Assembly: GCA_024682415.1 (NCBI GenBank)
Contig: JAIKZG010000030.1
Span: 1 to 63,754 of the forward strand
Origin: Prevotella sp.
Lineage (GTDB): Bacteria > Bacteroidota > Bacteroidia > Bacteroidales > Bacteroidaceae
Length of the DNA: 63,754 bases
Reading direction: 5' to 3'
In this document: one piece after another, positions 33,449 to 42,180 of the stretch
Layout of the letters: each line of letters begins with the position of its first letter
Numbering within the stretch: the stretch's first letter is position 1
Translations under genes and position numbers: made by a program
Notes under the pieces: model-generated
Seen by the model: the letters and a program-made list of their open reading frames with translations, nothing else
Told to the model about the DNA's origin: nothing
The model's database searches: none

Positions 33449-33922
33449 TTATCTCTCATAGATAGGAACAGTGCGAGTGTTTTTCACCTCGCCTATTACA
33501 AACACACTATGCAAAGAGCCGATACAGTCTATCGTGCCGAGAGTGTTGAGCATAAACGCCTGATAGCTTTTCATATCCTTCATATACACCTTCATGAGGA
33601 AGTCGTAGTCGCCACTCGTGTTATAGCAGTCGGTCACCTCATCAAGCGTCTGCACCACGTCCATAAACTGCCTGATAAGAGCCTGAGTGTGCTGTTTCAG
33701 CCTGATGTTGCAGAACACGATAAGCGAATCGCCTATCTTCTCTGAGTTCACCACAGCCACATATCGCTCTATGTAGCCCTCACGCTCCAATCTTTTCTGG
33801 CGCTCGAAAACAGGCGTAGGCGATAGGCACACCTTAGCGGCAAGCTCCTTTGTGGTAAGGCGTGAATTGCGCTGAAGCTCACGCAAAATCTTAATATCTA
33901 TGTAATCTAATTTTTCTGTCAT
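33449..33922 (-). CDS. Lrp/AsnC-family regulator
   Basis: 157 residues. N-terminal HTH (LDYIDIKILRELQRNSRLTT, KELAAKVCLSPTPVFERQKR) and C-terminal RAM effector domain (VTDCYNTSGDYDFLMKVYMK). Typical amino-acid-responsive regulator. Divergent from GH97 across 108 bp. Confidence 0.94.
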   Translation of the reverse strand: MTEKLDYIDIKILRELQRNSRLTTKELAAKVCLSPTPVFERQKRLEREGYIERYVAVVNSEKIGDSLIVFCNIRLKQHTQALIRQFMDVVQTLDEVTDCYNTSGDYDFLMKVYMKDMKSYQAFMLNTLGTIDCIGSLHSVFVIGEVKNTRTVPIYER

Positions 33923-34030
33923 ATCAATGGCAAAGTTAATATTTTTTTGTTAGTTTTGCATTCGTCAAAAAGAAATAAACTTATAACAATCAACAAAATT
34001 AAACCCATACACACTTTTTTATTTAATATA

Positions 34031-36022
34031 ATGAAGAAATTCCTTTTAACCGTAACGCTGCTTACGTCGGCTCTCGGCATGGCGGCAAAAGACATGGTGA
34101 AGACTATCTGCTCGCCCGACCAGCGACTGATGGTAAACATCGCCCTTAACTCTGGCTGTCTCTCCTATTCAGCCACTCTCGACGGCAAGCAAGTAATGCT
34201 TCCTTCGCGCCTTGGACTTACAACAACAGAGGGTGATTTCACTCACGACCTTTCTGTGACGTGCGCCAAGGAGGAGATAATAAGCCGCCACTACGAAATG
34301 ACACGCACAAAAACAGGCAAAGGTCATTACAATGCCGTAAGCGCTACATTCGACTGCACAAACAAGGATGGCAAGAAGATGCAGCTCATAATGCAGATAA
34401 GCGACAACGGCATAGCCTATAAATATAAATTGGCTTATAACAACGACGACCACCGCCGCACTGTAATCACGAGTGAGGCAAGCTCATTCCGCTTCCCTGA
34501 GCAGACCACCACTTTCATCTGTCCGCAGTCGAAATCAAATGTAGGATGGATGCAGACAAAGCCGTCTTACGAAGAGGAATACAAAGCCGACGCCAAGATG
34601 ACGGAACGCTCAGCCAATGGCGAGGGCTACACATTTCCATGCCTGTTTCACATAAACAAGGCAGCAGGCGAAAAGTCGGAAGCATGGGCATTAGTGAGCG
34701 AAAGCGGCGTAACAGGTCGCTACCCAGCCAGCCACATCAGCGACTACAATGCCGAAAACGGCTACACCATAGCAATGCCGATGGCAGAAGAAGGCAACGG
34801 ATGGGGAAACACAGGCGCTTGGATAAGCTTGCCTGGCGAAACACCATGGCGCATTATCACCATCGGAAGCACGCTGAAACCTATCGTGGAAACCACTCTT
34901 CCTTATGATGTTGTGGAACCTCTTTACAAACCGTCTAAAGAATACAAGCCAGGCAGATACACATGGAGCTGGCTACTATGGCAAGACAACTCCGTAAACT
35001 ACGACGACCAGATAGCGTTCATAGATTTGGCTGCAAAGATGAATTATGAATACTGCCTTGTAGACGGACTGTGGGATAAGCAGATAGGACGCAAGAACAT
35101 AGAGAAGCTAAGCAGCTACGCTCAGAGCAAGGGTGTAAAGCTGTTGTTGTGGTACAACAGCAACGGCCCTCAAAACAATGCTCCGCAAGGCCCTCGCGAC
35201 ATCATGGACAACATCGTGAGCCGCAAGCAGGAAATGGCGTGGATGAAGAGCATAGGCGTAGCAGGAATAAAGGTGGATTTCTTCGGCAGCGACAAGCAAA
35301 ACATGATGCAGCTCTACGAAGATATCCTGAGCGATGCCAACGACTATGGCATTCAGGTGATATTCCACGGCTGCACCTTACCGCGCGGATGGGAGCGGAT
35401 GTATCCCAACTATGTTTCGAGCGAAGCAGTGCTTGCCTCAGAAAACCTCTTTTTCACTCAGCACCACTGCGACCGCGAAGGCTTTGAGCTCACCATGCAC
35501 CCCTTCTGCCGTAATGCAGTGGCAAGCATGGACTGGGGAGGCGTTATCATGAATCGCCGCATGAGTCGCGACAACAAGAGTGGCAATTACCGTCGCACGA
35601 GCGATGTGTTTGAGATGGCGAGCGGAATCGTAAATCAGGCGAGTGTGCAGTGCGTAGCCATTCAGCCAAATAATATCGGTGAGCTTCCGCAGTTTGAAAT
35701 AGACTGGCTGAAAGCAATTCCCACCACATGGGATTCCACCATATTTATCAGCGGTTATCCTGGCAAATACATTATAATGGCGAGAAAGCATGCCGACAGA
35801 TGGATTCTCGCTGGCCTCAACGGCACCAAAGAGCCAATCTCGCTCACCCTTTCTTTACCGATGTTTGCAGGCAAGCAAGTTTCGCTCTATGCTGACAACA
35901 AAGCAAAAAAGCAACCCAACGCCCTACCGGAATCGTTCATGAAAAAGATTACAATAGCAAAAGACGGCAAGGCCAAAATCACCCTTCAAGCTATGGGCGG
36001 AATAATCATCGACGGAAAATAA
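34031..36022 (+). CDS. Glycoside hydrolase family 97 (SusB-like alpha-glucosidase)
   Basis: 663 residues from the ATG at 34031, which starts a clear signal peptide (MKKFLLTVTLLTSALGMAA); upstream in-frame codons lack one. GH97 features: N-terminal beta-super-sandwich (about 25-290), catalytic barrel with YEYCLVDGLWDKQ, GVKLLLWYNSNGPQNN, GIKVDFFGSDKQNM, PNYVSSEAVLASEN, and a C-terminal sheet domain with HADRWILAGLNG. The catalytic residue set decides retaining or inverting chemistry; I did not resolve it. Periplasmic removal of glucose or galactose from oligosaccharides. Confidence 0.92.
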   Translation: MKKFLLTVTLLTSALGMAAKDMVKTICSPDQRLMVNIALNSGCLSYSATLDGKQVMLPSRLGLTTTEGDFTHDLSVTCAKEEIISRHYEMTRTKTGKGHYNAVSATFDCTNKDGKKMQLIMQISDNGIAYKYKLAYNNDDHRRTVITSEASSFRFPEQTTTFICPQSKSNVGWMQTKPSYEEEYKADAKMTERSANGEGYTFPCLFHINKAAGEKSEAWALVSESGVTGRYPASHISDYNAENGYTIAMPMAEEGNGWGNTGAWISLPGETPWRIITIGSTLKPIVETTLPYDVVEPLYKPSKEYKPGRYTWSWLLWQDNSVNYDDQIAFIDLAAKMNYEYCLVDGLWDKQIGRKNIEKLSSYAQSKGVKLLLWYNSNGPQNNAPQGPRDIMDNIVSRKQEMAWMKSIGVAGIKVDFFGSDKQNMMQLYEDILSDANDYGIQVIFHGCTLPRGWERMYPNYVSSEAVLASENLFFTQHHCDREGFELTMHPFCRNAVASMDWGGVIMNRRMSRDNKSGNYRRTSDVFEMASGIVNQASVQCVAIQPNNIGELPQFEIDWLKAIPTTWDSTIFISGYPGKYIIMARKHADRWILAGLNGTKEPISLTLSLPMFAGKQVSLYADNKAKKQPNALPESFMKKITIAKDGKAKITLQAMGGIIIDGK

Positions 36023-36066
36023 TTCTAAGTCCTATCAAATTACGACACGACTCTACAATATAAAAG

Positions 36067-36135
36067 GCGGTGCTTTGGCTCTCACGAGCTGCGCACCGCC
36101 GGCTATAAACTTAGCTTTATGAAGCTATGAAAACG
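36067..36135 (+). repeat. REP-like element, copy 2
   Basis: GGCGGTGC...GCACCGCC hairpin with the shared core CTCTCACGAGCTGCGCACCG, then GGCTATAAACTTAGCTTTAT and GAAGCTATGAAAA. Same orientation as 10244-10311, 35.8 kb away; here just after GH97. Confidence 0.8.
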
Positions 36136-36166
36136 TATATTTTTATCTCCTACAGAGAATATTTAT

Positions 36167-36260
36167 TTCTCACAGATGGCACAGATGAACACGGATTTTT
36201 CTATTCTAAGAATAAAATTTAAAGAATAATATCTGTGAAAATCCGTGAGATCTGTGAAAG
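36167..36260. repeat. Imperfect inverted repeat, MITE-like
   Basis: Left arm TTTCTCACAGATGGCACAGA then TGAACACGGATTTTT; right arm (reverse complement of) AAAATCCGTGAGATCTGTGA then AAGA, about 28 bp apart. The phrase CACAGAT...CACGGATTTT in both arms suggests a small foldback element. Confidence 0.55.
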
Positions 36261-36299
36261 ATTAAATTTGTCACCTTGCTGCGATACGAATTGCGAAAC

Positions 36300-37062
36300 G
36301 AGAGCAAAAAATCCGTTTGAAGGATTACAAAGAGCGTTTCAAAGGCGATTTGCCTGTTTGCTGCGATTACAAACTGCAAAACAACATCGAAAAATCACTT
36401 TGATGAATTGCAGAGAGCGAAACAAGGGCGATTTCTCACTTTGTAGGTGTTACAAAAGTGGAAAACGACGCAGAAAATCAGTTTGTAACAGTTACAAACT
36501 CGAAATCAAGGCGAAAAATCACTTTGTAACACCTACAAACTCAATTTCAAGCTGAAAATGACTTTGTAATTGTTAAAACTGTAAAGTTTATCTCGTAATT
36601 TTCGTTAATGAGTAAAAACGAAATCATTTTCTGTTGTTTTTTCACAATTTGTTGCTCCTACAAAGTGATTTTTCATGCGTGATTTGAAATTTGTAATTAC
36701 AACAAATCGCAAAATTTTGCACGTCTTAACATTTGTAGCCATTACAAACACTTATTTCTTAAAAAGTGTCATAATTGTAACACCTACAAACTGATTTTCA
36801 GGCTTGATTGAGACTTTGTAACGACTACAAACTGAAAATCGGACTGAAAACGAGTTTGTAACACCTACAAACTGAATTCCAGACCGAAAACGACTTTGTA
36901 ACACCTACAAACTGGATTTCACACCGAAAATGAGTTTGTAACACCTACAAACTGAATTTCACACCGAAAATGAGTTTGTAACAACTACAAACCAAATTCC
37001 ACACCGAAAACGACTTTGTAACAACTACAAACTGAATTTCACGCGAAAATCAGTTTGTAATT
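36300..37062. repeat. Large mixed dyad array (40-bp units plus 42-bp-type units)
   Basis: The left part (36300-36443) has 19-bp-type dyads such as GTTTGCT-GCGAT-TACAAAC at 36358, close to the 58.7-kb array. From 36444 to 36959 it repeats the first 515 bp of the window with very few differences (half-sites at 36482, 36523, 36563, then 36815, 36855, 36895, 36935). Three more units follow (36975, 37015, 37054). Same orientation as 1-515, offset 36,444 bp. Confidence 0.93.
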
Positions 37063-37235
37063 GTTAATAAGATTAACATATAATAAGAAGAATGATTCTA
37101 TGCTGAAAAAATTCGGTATTCTTTCCCATTAATCTCTTGCAAATACCAGGGATTTATACGATATTTACATATGAGATATTAAATAATAAGAAGACTTACT
37201 TTGCCATCTTTGAAATGGCACTAACAACAAACATT

Positions 37236-37479
37236 ATGGCACTGAAAAAAAATAAAAAGACTGACATTAGTTATCTTGTTGCTAATGCCAGTAATAACAG
37301 TAAAAGCGCAAAGCACAGGCAATATACAAGTGACCAAAAGCGATGGTACCTCTGGCATTAATAAGGTAGCTCACCAAACACGTCATTCAAATGGAAAATC
37401 GTATAAACTCAATGGGCAACCGGCAAACGAAAGAGATAAAGGCGTTATCATTACTAATGGGAAAAAGATTATAAAGTAA
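37236..37479 (+). pseudogene. Small secreted protein gene with a frameshift in an A8 tract
   Basis: ATG at 37236 reads MALKKNKKT and soon leaves the signal-peptide frame. Skipping one A in the run of eight at 37245-37252 gives MALKKIKRLTLVILLLMPVI, then TVKAQ, a fine signal peptide, followed by about 55 residues (STGNIQVTKSDGTSGINKVA to KGVIITNGKKIIK) and a stop at 37477-37479. The corrected product is 80 residues. It could be a pseudogene, a slippage-controlled gene or a homopolymer sequencing error. Alternative TTG or ATG starts inside the signal sequence would give a truncated leader. Convergent with the EEP gene. Confidence 0.65.
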
Positions 37480-37496
37480 GCTTTTGCCACGCAACT

Positions 37497-38438
37497 CTAC
37501 CACTCAAATCGCGCTATGATGGGCAGATGGTCGCTCACTCCGCCATGATAGCGAGGACCGATGTAGGTGCGGAAAGGTTTTATACCACCATATTTTTCAT
37601 CCTTTTCCACAGCAAAAGGAAAATCACCGATGAAGCAAGAATGAAACTGAGAAATGAGTGATGGAGAGATAAGAATATGATCAAGGCTGTTCCATGCGCC
37701 ATTATATCTGTAAGTGCCGAGAGCACCATTCATGCCTTTTGCATCAGCTGATATTTCTTTCAATTCATGGGCTGAAAGATATTGCAAACTTACATCTGCG
37801 GAATAGTCGTTAAAGTCGCCTGCCACGATGATTTTTGCGTCGGGCGAAACACTGCGAACGGAATCTACGGAAAAACAAAGTCGCCTCGCCACTTGCATAC
37901 GATAATCGCGAGTGGCTTTTTCACCGCCATATCTGCTCGGAGCATGAAGCACAAAAGTATGCAGAGTGTCTTCACCCATCACAAGCCCTTTGACATAAAG
38001 AATATCACGAGTGGGACGCATTCCACGCAGACATTCCACTCGCAGCGAGTAGCTACTCAACAGCTTGAAAGAATAAGGGCTATAGAGCAACGCCACGTCA
38101 ATGCCTCGCATATCATCAGAATGCGTGGCTACATAATCATAATTGGCATTGCGAAGAAGGGAGCGGCGAGTGAGGTCGCGAAGCACGCTGTCGTTTTCCA
38201 CCTCACACAGAGCGACCATATCGGGAATAACCCAATCTCTACCCTCACCGCCACAGGAGATAATGCTACGCGAAATATCGTCGAGCTTGCGCCAATAGAG
38301 TGTTTTTGTCCAATGACGAAGAGAAGCGGGAAGAAACTCGGTATCATTTTTCAGAGAGTCGTGTTGGCAGTCGAAGAGATTTTCGCAATTAAGCTCCACA
38401 AATGTAAAGAAGCTTATTAGAAGCGTGGTAAATGGCAT
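37497..38438 (-). CDS. Endonuclease/exonuclease/phosphatase-family protein
   Basis: 313 residues from MPFTTLLISFFTFVELNCEN (ATG 38438); a start ten codons earlier is also open. EEP-fold motifs: VELNCENLFD, MVALCEVEN with the metal Glu, IIVAGDFNDYS, and VSDHLPIIARF at the C-terminus. Hydrophobic N-terminus suggests export or a signal peptide, as in other Bacteroidota EEP proteins. Substrate (DNA, phosphoester or lipid) unknown. Confidence 0.88.
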   Translation of the reverse strand: MPFTTLLISFFTFVELNCENLFDCQHDSLKNDTEFLPASLRHWTKTLYWRKLDDISRSIISCGGEGRDWVIPDMVALCEVENDSVLRDLTRRSLLRNANYDYVATHSDDMRGIDVALLYSPYSFKLLSSYSLRVECLRGMRPTRDILYVKGLVMGEDTLHTFVLHAPSRYGGEKATRDYRMQVARRLCFSVDSVRSVSPDAKIIVAGDFNDYSADVSLQYLSAHELKEISADAKGMNGALGTYRYNGAWNSLDHILISPSLISQFHSCFIGDFPFAVEKDEKYGGIKPFRTYIGPRYHGGVSDHLPIIARFEW

Positions 38439-38469
38439 AATAAAAAGATATAAGAATGAGTATAACAAA

Positions 38470-38503
38470 AAATCCCGATGTGCATTGCTGCATATCGGGA
38501 TTT
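38470..38503 (-). terminator. Terminator of the tRNA-Asp pair
   Basis: AAATCCCGAT / ATCGGGATTT stem; on the minus strand it is followed by TTTTTT just after the second tRNA. Confidence 0.8.
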
Positions 38504-38516
38504 CAAAATCAGTTGG

Positions 38517-38590
38517 CGGTGCGTACGAGATTCGAACTCGTGACCTCCTGCGTGACAGGCAGGCATTCTAACCAACTGAACTAACGCACC
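38517..38590 (-). tRNA. tRNA-Asp (GTC), copy 2
   Basis: 74 nt on the minus strand: acceptor GGTGCGT/ACGCACC, discriminator G, anticodon loop CTGTCAC (GTC), T loop TTCGAAT. CCA not encoded. Same as the copy 101 bp upstream. Confidence 0.97.
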
Positions 38591-38617
38591 TTGCAATTTA
38601 GAGAACAAAGTTGTTGG

Positions 38618-38691
38618 CGGTGCGTACGAGATTCGAACTCGTGACCTCCTGCGTGACAGGCAGGCATTCTAACCAACTGAACTAACGCACC
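38618..38691 (-). tRNA. tRNA-Asp (GTC), copy 1
   Basis: Identical 74-nt cloverleaf to 38517-38590; the two are transcribed in tandem, 27 bp apart, and share the downstream hairpin. Confidence 0.97.
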
Positions 38692-39031
38692 TTAAACAGA
38701 GTTAGCAAACGTTGTTCCTTATTTGCGAGTGCAAAGGTACTATAATTTTTCGAACTACAAAATTTTTTCAAAAGAAAATTCTAAAAAACATGCACATATT
38801 ATCATAATATTCTATTCAGATAATAATACCACCTTATTATATATAGTATAACCCACTGAAAACAGGGCGAAAACGCGCGCTGCAATTAGAAATGTTTAAC
38901 GAAGATTTTCTGCAACATTTACACCTAATCGGAATAAAATGCGTACCTTTGCAAGGTTTAATCGATATTTCAAGGTAACTATTTGATTTTACATCATATA
39001 TTTTATTAAAGAAGAAAGTTAAGGCATAAGG
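38692..39031. other. Intergenic region between tRNA-Asp and rpoD
   Basis: Divergent promoter region. A minus-strand TACCTTTG (CAAAGGTA at 38734-38741) fits the tRNA-Asp pair, and the rpoD -7 box is at 38944-38951. Nothing else seen. Confidence 0.7.
38944..38951 (+). promoter_or_regulatory. rpoD -7 box
   Basis: TACCTTTG about 80 bp before the rpoD ATG, implying a leader of roughly 75 nt. Confidence 0.7.
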
Positions 39032-39904
39032 ATGAGGCAGCTAAAGATTCAGAAGAGTATAACAAACCGTTCAAGTGAGGCATTAGACAAGTATCTGGTT
39101 GAAATAGGACGCGCTCCGCTTATCTCTATTGACGAAGAGATTGAACTGGCACAAAAAATCAAGAAAGGTGGTCCGGAAGGCGAACGCGCAAAAGATAAGC
39201 TTGTAACTGCAAACCTCCGCTTCGTGGTGTCAGTGGCAAAGCAGTATCAGCACCAGGGACTCACTTTGACCGACCTTATTGACGAGGGCAACATCGGACT
39301 TATCAAGGCAGCACAGAAATTTGATGAGACACGCGGTTTTAAGTTTATTTCTTATGCCGTATGGTGGATTCGTCAGAGCATTTTGCAGGCTATCGCCGAG
39401 CAAAGCCGTATCGTGCGTTTGCCTTTGAATCAGGTAGGCTCACTCAATAAGATTAATCATGAAATCAACAAGTTTGAGCAGGAAAATCAGCGTCATCCGT
39501 CGGTTTCTGAGCTTTCAGACGCCACAAAGATTGACGAGGAGAAAATTGGTCAGAGCTTAATGGCAGACGGTCATCACGTAAGTATCGACGCTCCATTCCA
39601 GGATGGTGAGGAGAATTGTATGCTCGACGTAATGCCTTCAGGCGACGACAGCCGTACCGACCGCCAGGTAGACCACGAGTCAATGGCTCAGGAGCTTAAC
39701 ACAGTGCTTTCAAAGGTGTTGAAGGATCGCGAGATAACAATCATCCGCGAGTGTTTCGGCATTGGCTGCCACGAGAAAGGTCTTGAAGAAATCGGTGATC
39801 AGCTCGGACTTACAAGGGAGCGCGTAAGACAGATACGCGAGAAGAGTATCGCCAAGCTGCGCGACAGCGGTAACGCTAAGATATTGATGAAATACCTCGG
39901 CTAA
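39032..39904 (+). CDS. rpoD: Primary sigma factor RpoD (Bacteroidota type)
   Basis: 290 residues, the short form lacking the long 1.1 and non-conserved regions, as usual in Bacteroidota. Region 1.2 YLVEIGRAPLISIDEEIELA; region 2 KLVTANLRFVVSVAKQYQHQ, LIDEGNIGLIKAAQKFDETR, FKFISYAVWWIRQSILQAIA; region 3 LPLNQVGSLNKI; region 4 ITIIRECFGIGCHEKGLEEI and LTRERVRQIREKSIAKLRDS. It reads the TAnnTTTG/TTTG promoters seen across this window. Confidence 0.97.
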   Translation: MRQLKIQKSITNRSSEALDKYLVEIGRAPLISIDEEIELAQKIKKGGPEGERAKDKLVTANLRFVVSVAKQYQHQGLTLTDLIDEGNIGLIKAAQKFDETRGFKFISYAVWWIRQSILQAIAEQSRIVRLPLNQVGSLNKINHEINKFEQENQRHPSVSELSDATKIDEEKIGQSLMADGHHVSIDAPFQDGEENCMLDVMPSGDDSRTDRQVDHESMAQELNTVLSKVLKDREITIIRECFGIGCHEKGLEEIGDQLGLTRERVRQIREKSIAKLRDSGNAKILMKYLG

Positions 39905-40064
39905 GAAGCGCATTTATTGAATAATACTTTTTCATATTGATAATAAATTAAGATCAAAAAATGGAGGAAGGCAATAGTCTTTCTCCATTTTTTTTGCGCC
40001 ATCACGCAACTATTTCGAGTTGCCTTACGTCTAACGCTTAGAAAACAAATAAAACCCCAAAATT

Positions 40065-40763
40065 ATGACAAGGAATCTATTTATAATGTTAGCGGCATTC
40101 GCGATGGCAATAACATTGAGCGGATGCAAAAGTTGCAAAAGCAGCACAGAAGACAACACAGAAACCTCAAAGGATGTGAAAGTAAGCTATTTCAACAAGC
40201 TCGACATTGACGGCGTGGCAAACATTTATTTCACGCAAGGCGACAAGCCGTCGGTGAAGATTGTAGGCAACAAGAAGTTTGTAGACAAGACGATTATTAA
40301 GCAGGAAAATGAAACGCTTGAAATAGACACTAAGATAACGAGCGTAAACGGTTTAAATTTCATCGGCAGAAAGAAGCTCGACATATACATAACTTCGCCC
40401 GACCTGATAGAATTAGAGTCTGACGGCGTTGGCAACATACGCATAAACAACAAGCTCGACACCGACATTCTGAAGATAGAAAGCGATGGCGTGGGCAACA
40501 TACATATAGACGACCTCACTTGCGACAACATTAAGATAGAAAGCGACGGCGTGGGCAACATCAAGATTGTGAAACTGAAATGCATTTCTGCCTACTTGAA
40601 CCAGTCAGGAGTGGGTAATATGAACGTAGATAACATCAACGCGAAATATGCCGAGTGCATAATGACGGGCGTGGGCAACATGAAACTGCAAGGCTACATT
40701 GAGAAACTTAACAAGAGGAAAAACGGCGTAGGCAAATTCACCTACAAAGAAATCAAGAAATAA
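40065..40763 (+). CDS. GIN-domain (DUF2807) lipoprotein
   Basis: 232 residues. Lipobox LSGC (Cys21) after MTRNLFIMLAAFAMAITLSG. The rest is a head-GIN/DUF2807 domain: FNKLDIDGVANIYFTQGDKP followed by a beta-solenoid of near-repeats (ESDGVGNIRI, ESDGVGNIHI, ESDGVGNIKI, QSGVGNMNV, MTGVGNMKL) at about 124-220. The ESDGVGNI units are also near-identical in DNA. Probably a surface or periplasmic protein; function unknown. Confidence 0.9.
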   Translation: MTRNLFIMLAAFAMAITLSGCKSCKSSTEDNTETSKDVKVSYFNKLDIDGVANIYFTQGDKPSVKIVGNKKFVDKTIIKQENETLEIDTKITSVNGLNFIGRKKLDIYITSPDLIELESDGVGNIRINNKLDTDILKIESDGVGNIHIDDLTCDNIKIESDGVGNIKIVKLKCISAYLNQSGVGNMNVDNINAKYAECIMTGVGNMKLQGYIEKLNKRKNGVGKFTYKEIKK

Positions 40764-40775
40764 TATAAAAAAGAA

Positions 40776-40804
40776 TACGACTCTAAAATGATTAGAGTCG
40801 TATT
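40776..40804. terminator. Terminator between the GIN lipoprotein and GNAT genes
   Basis: TACGACTCTA / TAGAGTCGTA stem with a 7-nt loop and T8 on plus; convergent genes. Confidence 0.9.
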
Positions 40805-40808
40805 TTTT

Positions 40809-41939
40809 TTATATTTTCTTCTGATAGCACCTTCTGCGCTTTGAGAAGGCTGGATTAAACATCTGCCATTGAGAAAGTTCCTTTTGATTGTTTTCCAACT
40901 GCGGCCCTGTTTCCGCTTCCTTAAAGCCATATTTCTTAAATACAGAAAGCAGGCGGTCAAAGAAGATAGCGTTCACTCCAAGCCCCTGATAATCAGGACG
41001 CACTCCCACAAGCAGCATCATAGCCTTGCCTTCGCCCTTACCTTTGACTGATTTCAGCAAATGCCACCATCCGAAAGGCAGCAACTTGCCTTTACCACGC
41101 TGCAAAGCTTTTGAAATATCGGGAATAGTAACAGCCACGCCCACAAGCTCATTGTCCTTATTCTCCACCAGCTGAACCATGTCGAAACGCAAGACGGGCA
41201 GATACTTCTTCGTAAATTCATCCATCTGCTTTTCCGATAGCTCAACATAGCCGAAGATGTCCTTGTAAGCATTGTTTATAAGTTGAAATATCTTCCTTCC
41301 GTAGCCATGCAGAAGCTTATCCTTGGTGAGTTCCACAGTGTGAAGTTCCAGCTTCTTCATTGAAAAACGAGCCACACGCTGGTAACGCTCAGGCAAGCTG
41401 TCTGGCACCTGAATAGTAATCTGAACCCAATCCGTAGCCTTACCATATCCCAATGCTTCCAAATGCTTAGGATAATAAGCATGGTTGTAAATTGTCACAG
41501 GTGAGCTAATTTGGTCGAAATCCTCCACGAGCATTCCTTCCTTGTCCATGTCAGTAAATCCCATAGGGCCTTGCACGGTGTCCATGCCATGCTCCCTACC
41601 CCATTTTTCCACTGCCGACAGCAAAGCTTCCGACACTGACTTATCGTCAATAAACTCAATAAATCCGAAACGCACGCAGTGATTTTTCCACGTTTCGTTT
41701 GCTCTGTGATTTATTATGCCAAGAATACGCCCCACCGGCTTATCATTGTCATCATAAGCCACGAGAGGAAGGATGTCGCAGAACTCCAAAGCTGCGTTAT
41801 GCTTTGGCTGCAACATCTCGCGCACATCACTGTCTAAATCGGGTACATAATATGGATTTCCTGCATAAATGATATGCGGAACTGCTACGAAATCACGGAG
41901 TTGTTTGTGTGTTTCTACCTTTGTTATTCTACAACTCAT
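40809..41939 (-). CDS. GNAT-superfamily protein (YghO-like)
   Basis: 376 residues. N-terminal region FVAVPHIIYAGNPYYVPDLD and the segment DTVQGPMGFTDMDKEGMLVE, with a C-terminal GNAT-like part (GVRPDYQGLGVNAIFFDRLL, FKEAETGPQLENNQ), as in E. coli YghO and its Bacteroidota relatives. Substrate unknown; likely an acyl- or acetyltransferase. Its promoter (41966-41996) lies at the edge of an 84-bp tandem repeat. Confidence 0.8.
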   Translation of the reverse strand: MSCRITKVETHKQLRDFVAVPHIIYAGNPYYVPDLDSDVREMLQPKHNAALEFCDILPLVAYDDNDKPVGRILGIINHRANETWKNHCVRFGFIEFIDDKSVSEALLSAVEKWGREHGMDTVQGPMGFTDMDKEGMLVEDFDQISSPVTIYNHAYYPKHLEALGYGKATDWVQITIQVPDSLPERYQRVARFSMKKLELHTVELTKDKLLHGYGRKIFQLINNAYKDIFGYVELSEKQMDEFTKKYLPVLRFDMVQLVENKDNELVGVAVTIPDISKALQRGKGKLLPFGWWHLLKSVKGKGEGKAMMLLVGVRPDYQGLGVNAIFFDRLLSVFKKYGFKEAETGPQLENNQKELSQWQMFNPAFSKRRRCYQKKI

Positions 41940-41965
41940 TATTTATGATATATAGATTTTGATTA

Positions 41966-41996
41966 CAAAATTACGTAAAATCGAGAGGAATGCAAA
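41966..41996 (-). promoter_or_regulatory. Promoter of the GNAT gene
   Basis: Minus-strand -33 TTTG (CAAA at 41993-41996), 19-bp spacer, -7 TAATTTTG (CAAAATTA at 41966-41973). Both boxes belong to the repeat family also found upstream of 12530. Confidence 0.7.
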
Positions 41997-42160
41997 ATGA
42001 AAACTTGTTTTTATTTTCATTCCCGAGATGAAGTAATTTCAGCGAAGCTAAAATTCGCGCAAAATCGAGAGGAATGCAAAATGAAAACTTGTTTTTATTT
42101 TCATTCCCGAGATGAAGTAATTTCAGCGAAGCTAAAATTCGCACAAAATCGAAGGAATGT
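41974..42160 (-). repeat. 84-bp tandem repeat upstream of the GNAT gene
   Basis: TCGAGAGG recurs at 41981 and 42065 and, degenerate, at 42149: period 84 bp. The unit holds ATCGAGAGGAATGCAAAATG, TTTTTATTTTCATTCCCGAG, ATGAAGTAATTTCAGCGAAG and CTAAAATT. The first two copies are almost identical. Same family as 12253-12522, in the same orientation relative to the downstream gene. Confidence 0.9.
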
Positions 42161-42180
42161 AAAATAGCAATTCCGAAAAA

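Larger units (their letters stand above)
36023..37214. other. Long intergenic region rich in repeats
   Basis: Holds REP-like copy 2 (36067-36135), an imperfect inverted repeat (36167-36260) and the large dyad array (36300-37062). A small ORF over 36235-36555 is made of repeat sequence only. Confidence 0.85.

Noticed and set aside
33947..34030. N-terminal extension of GH97
   Set aside because: The open codons lack a signal peptide, while ATG 34031 begins one directly.
36235..36555. 106-codon plus ORF at the left of the large array
   Set aside because: Covers the foldback element and dyad repeats; no coding character.
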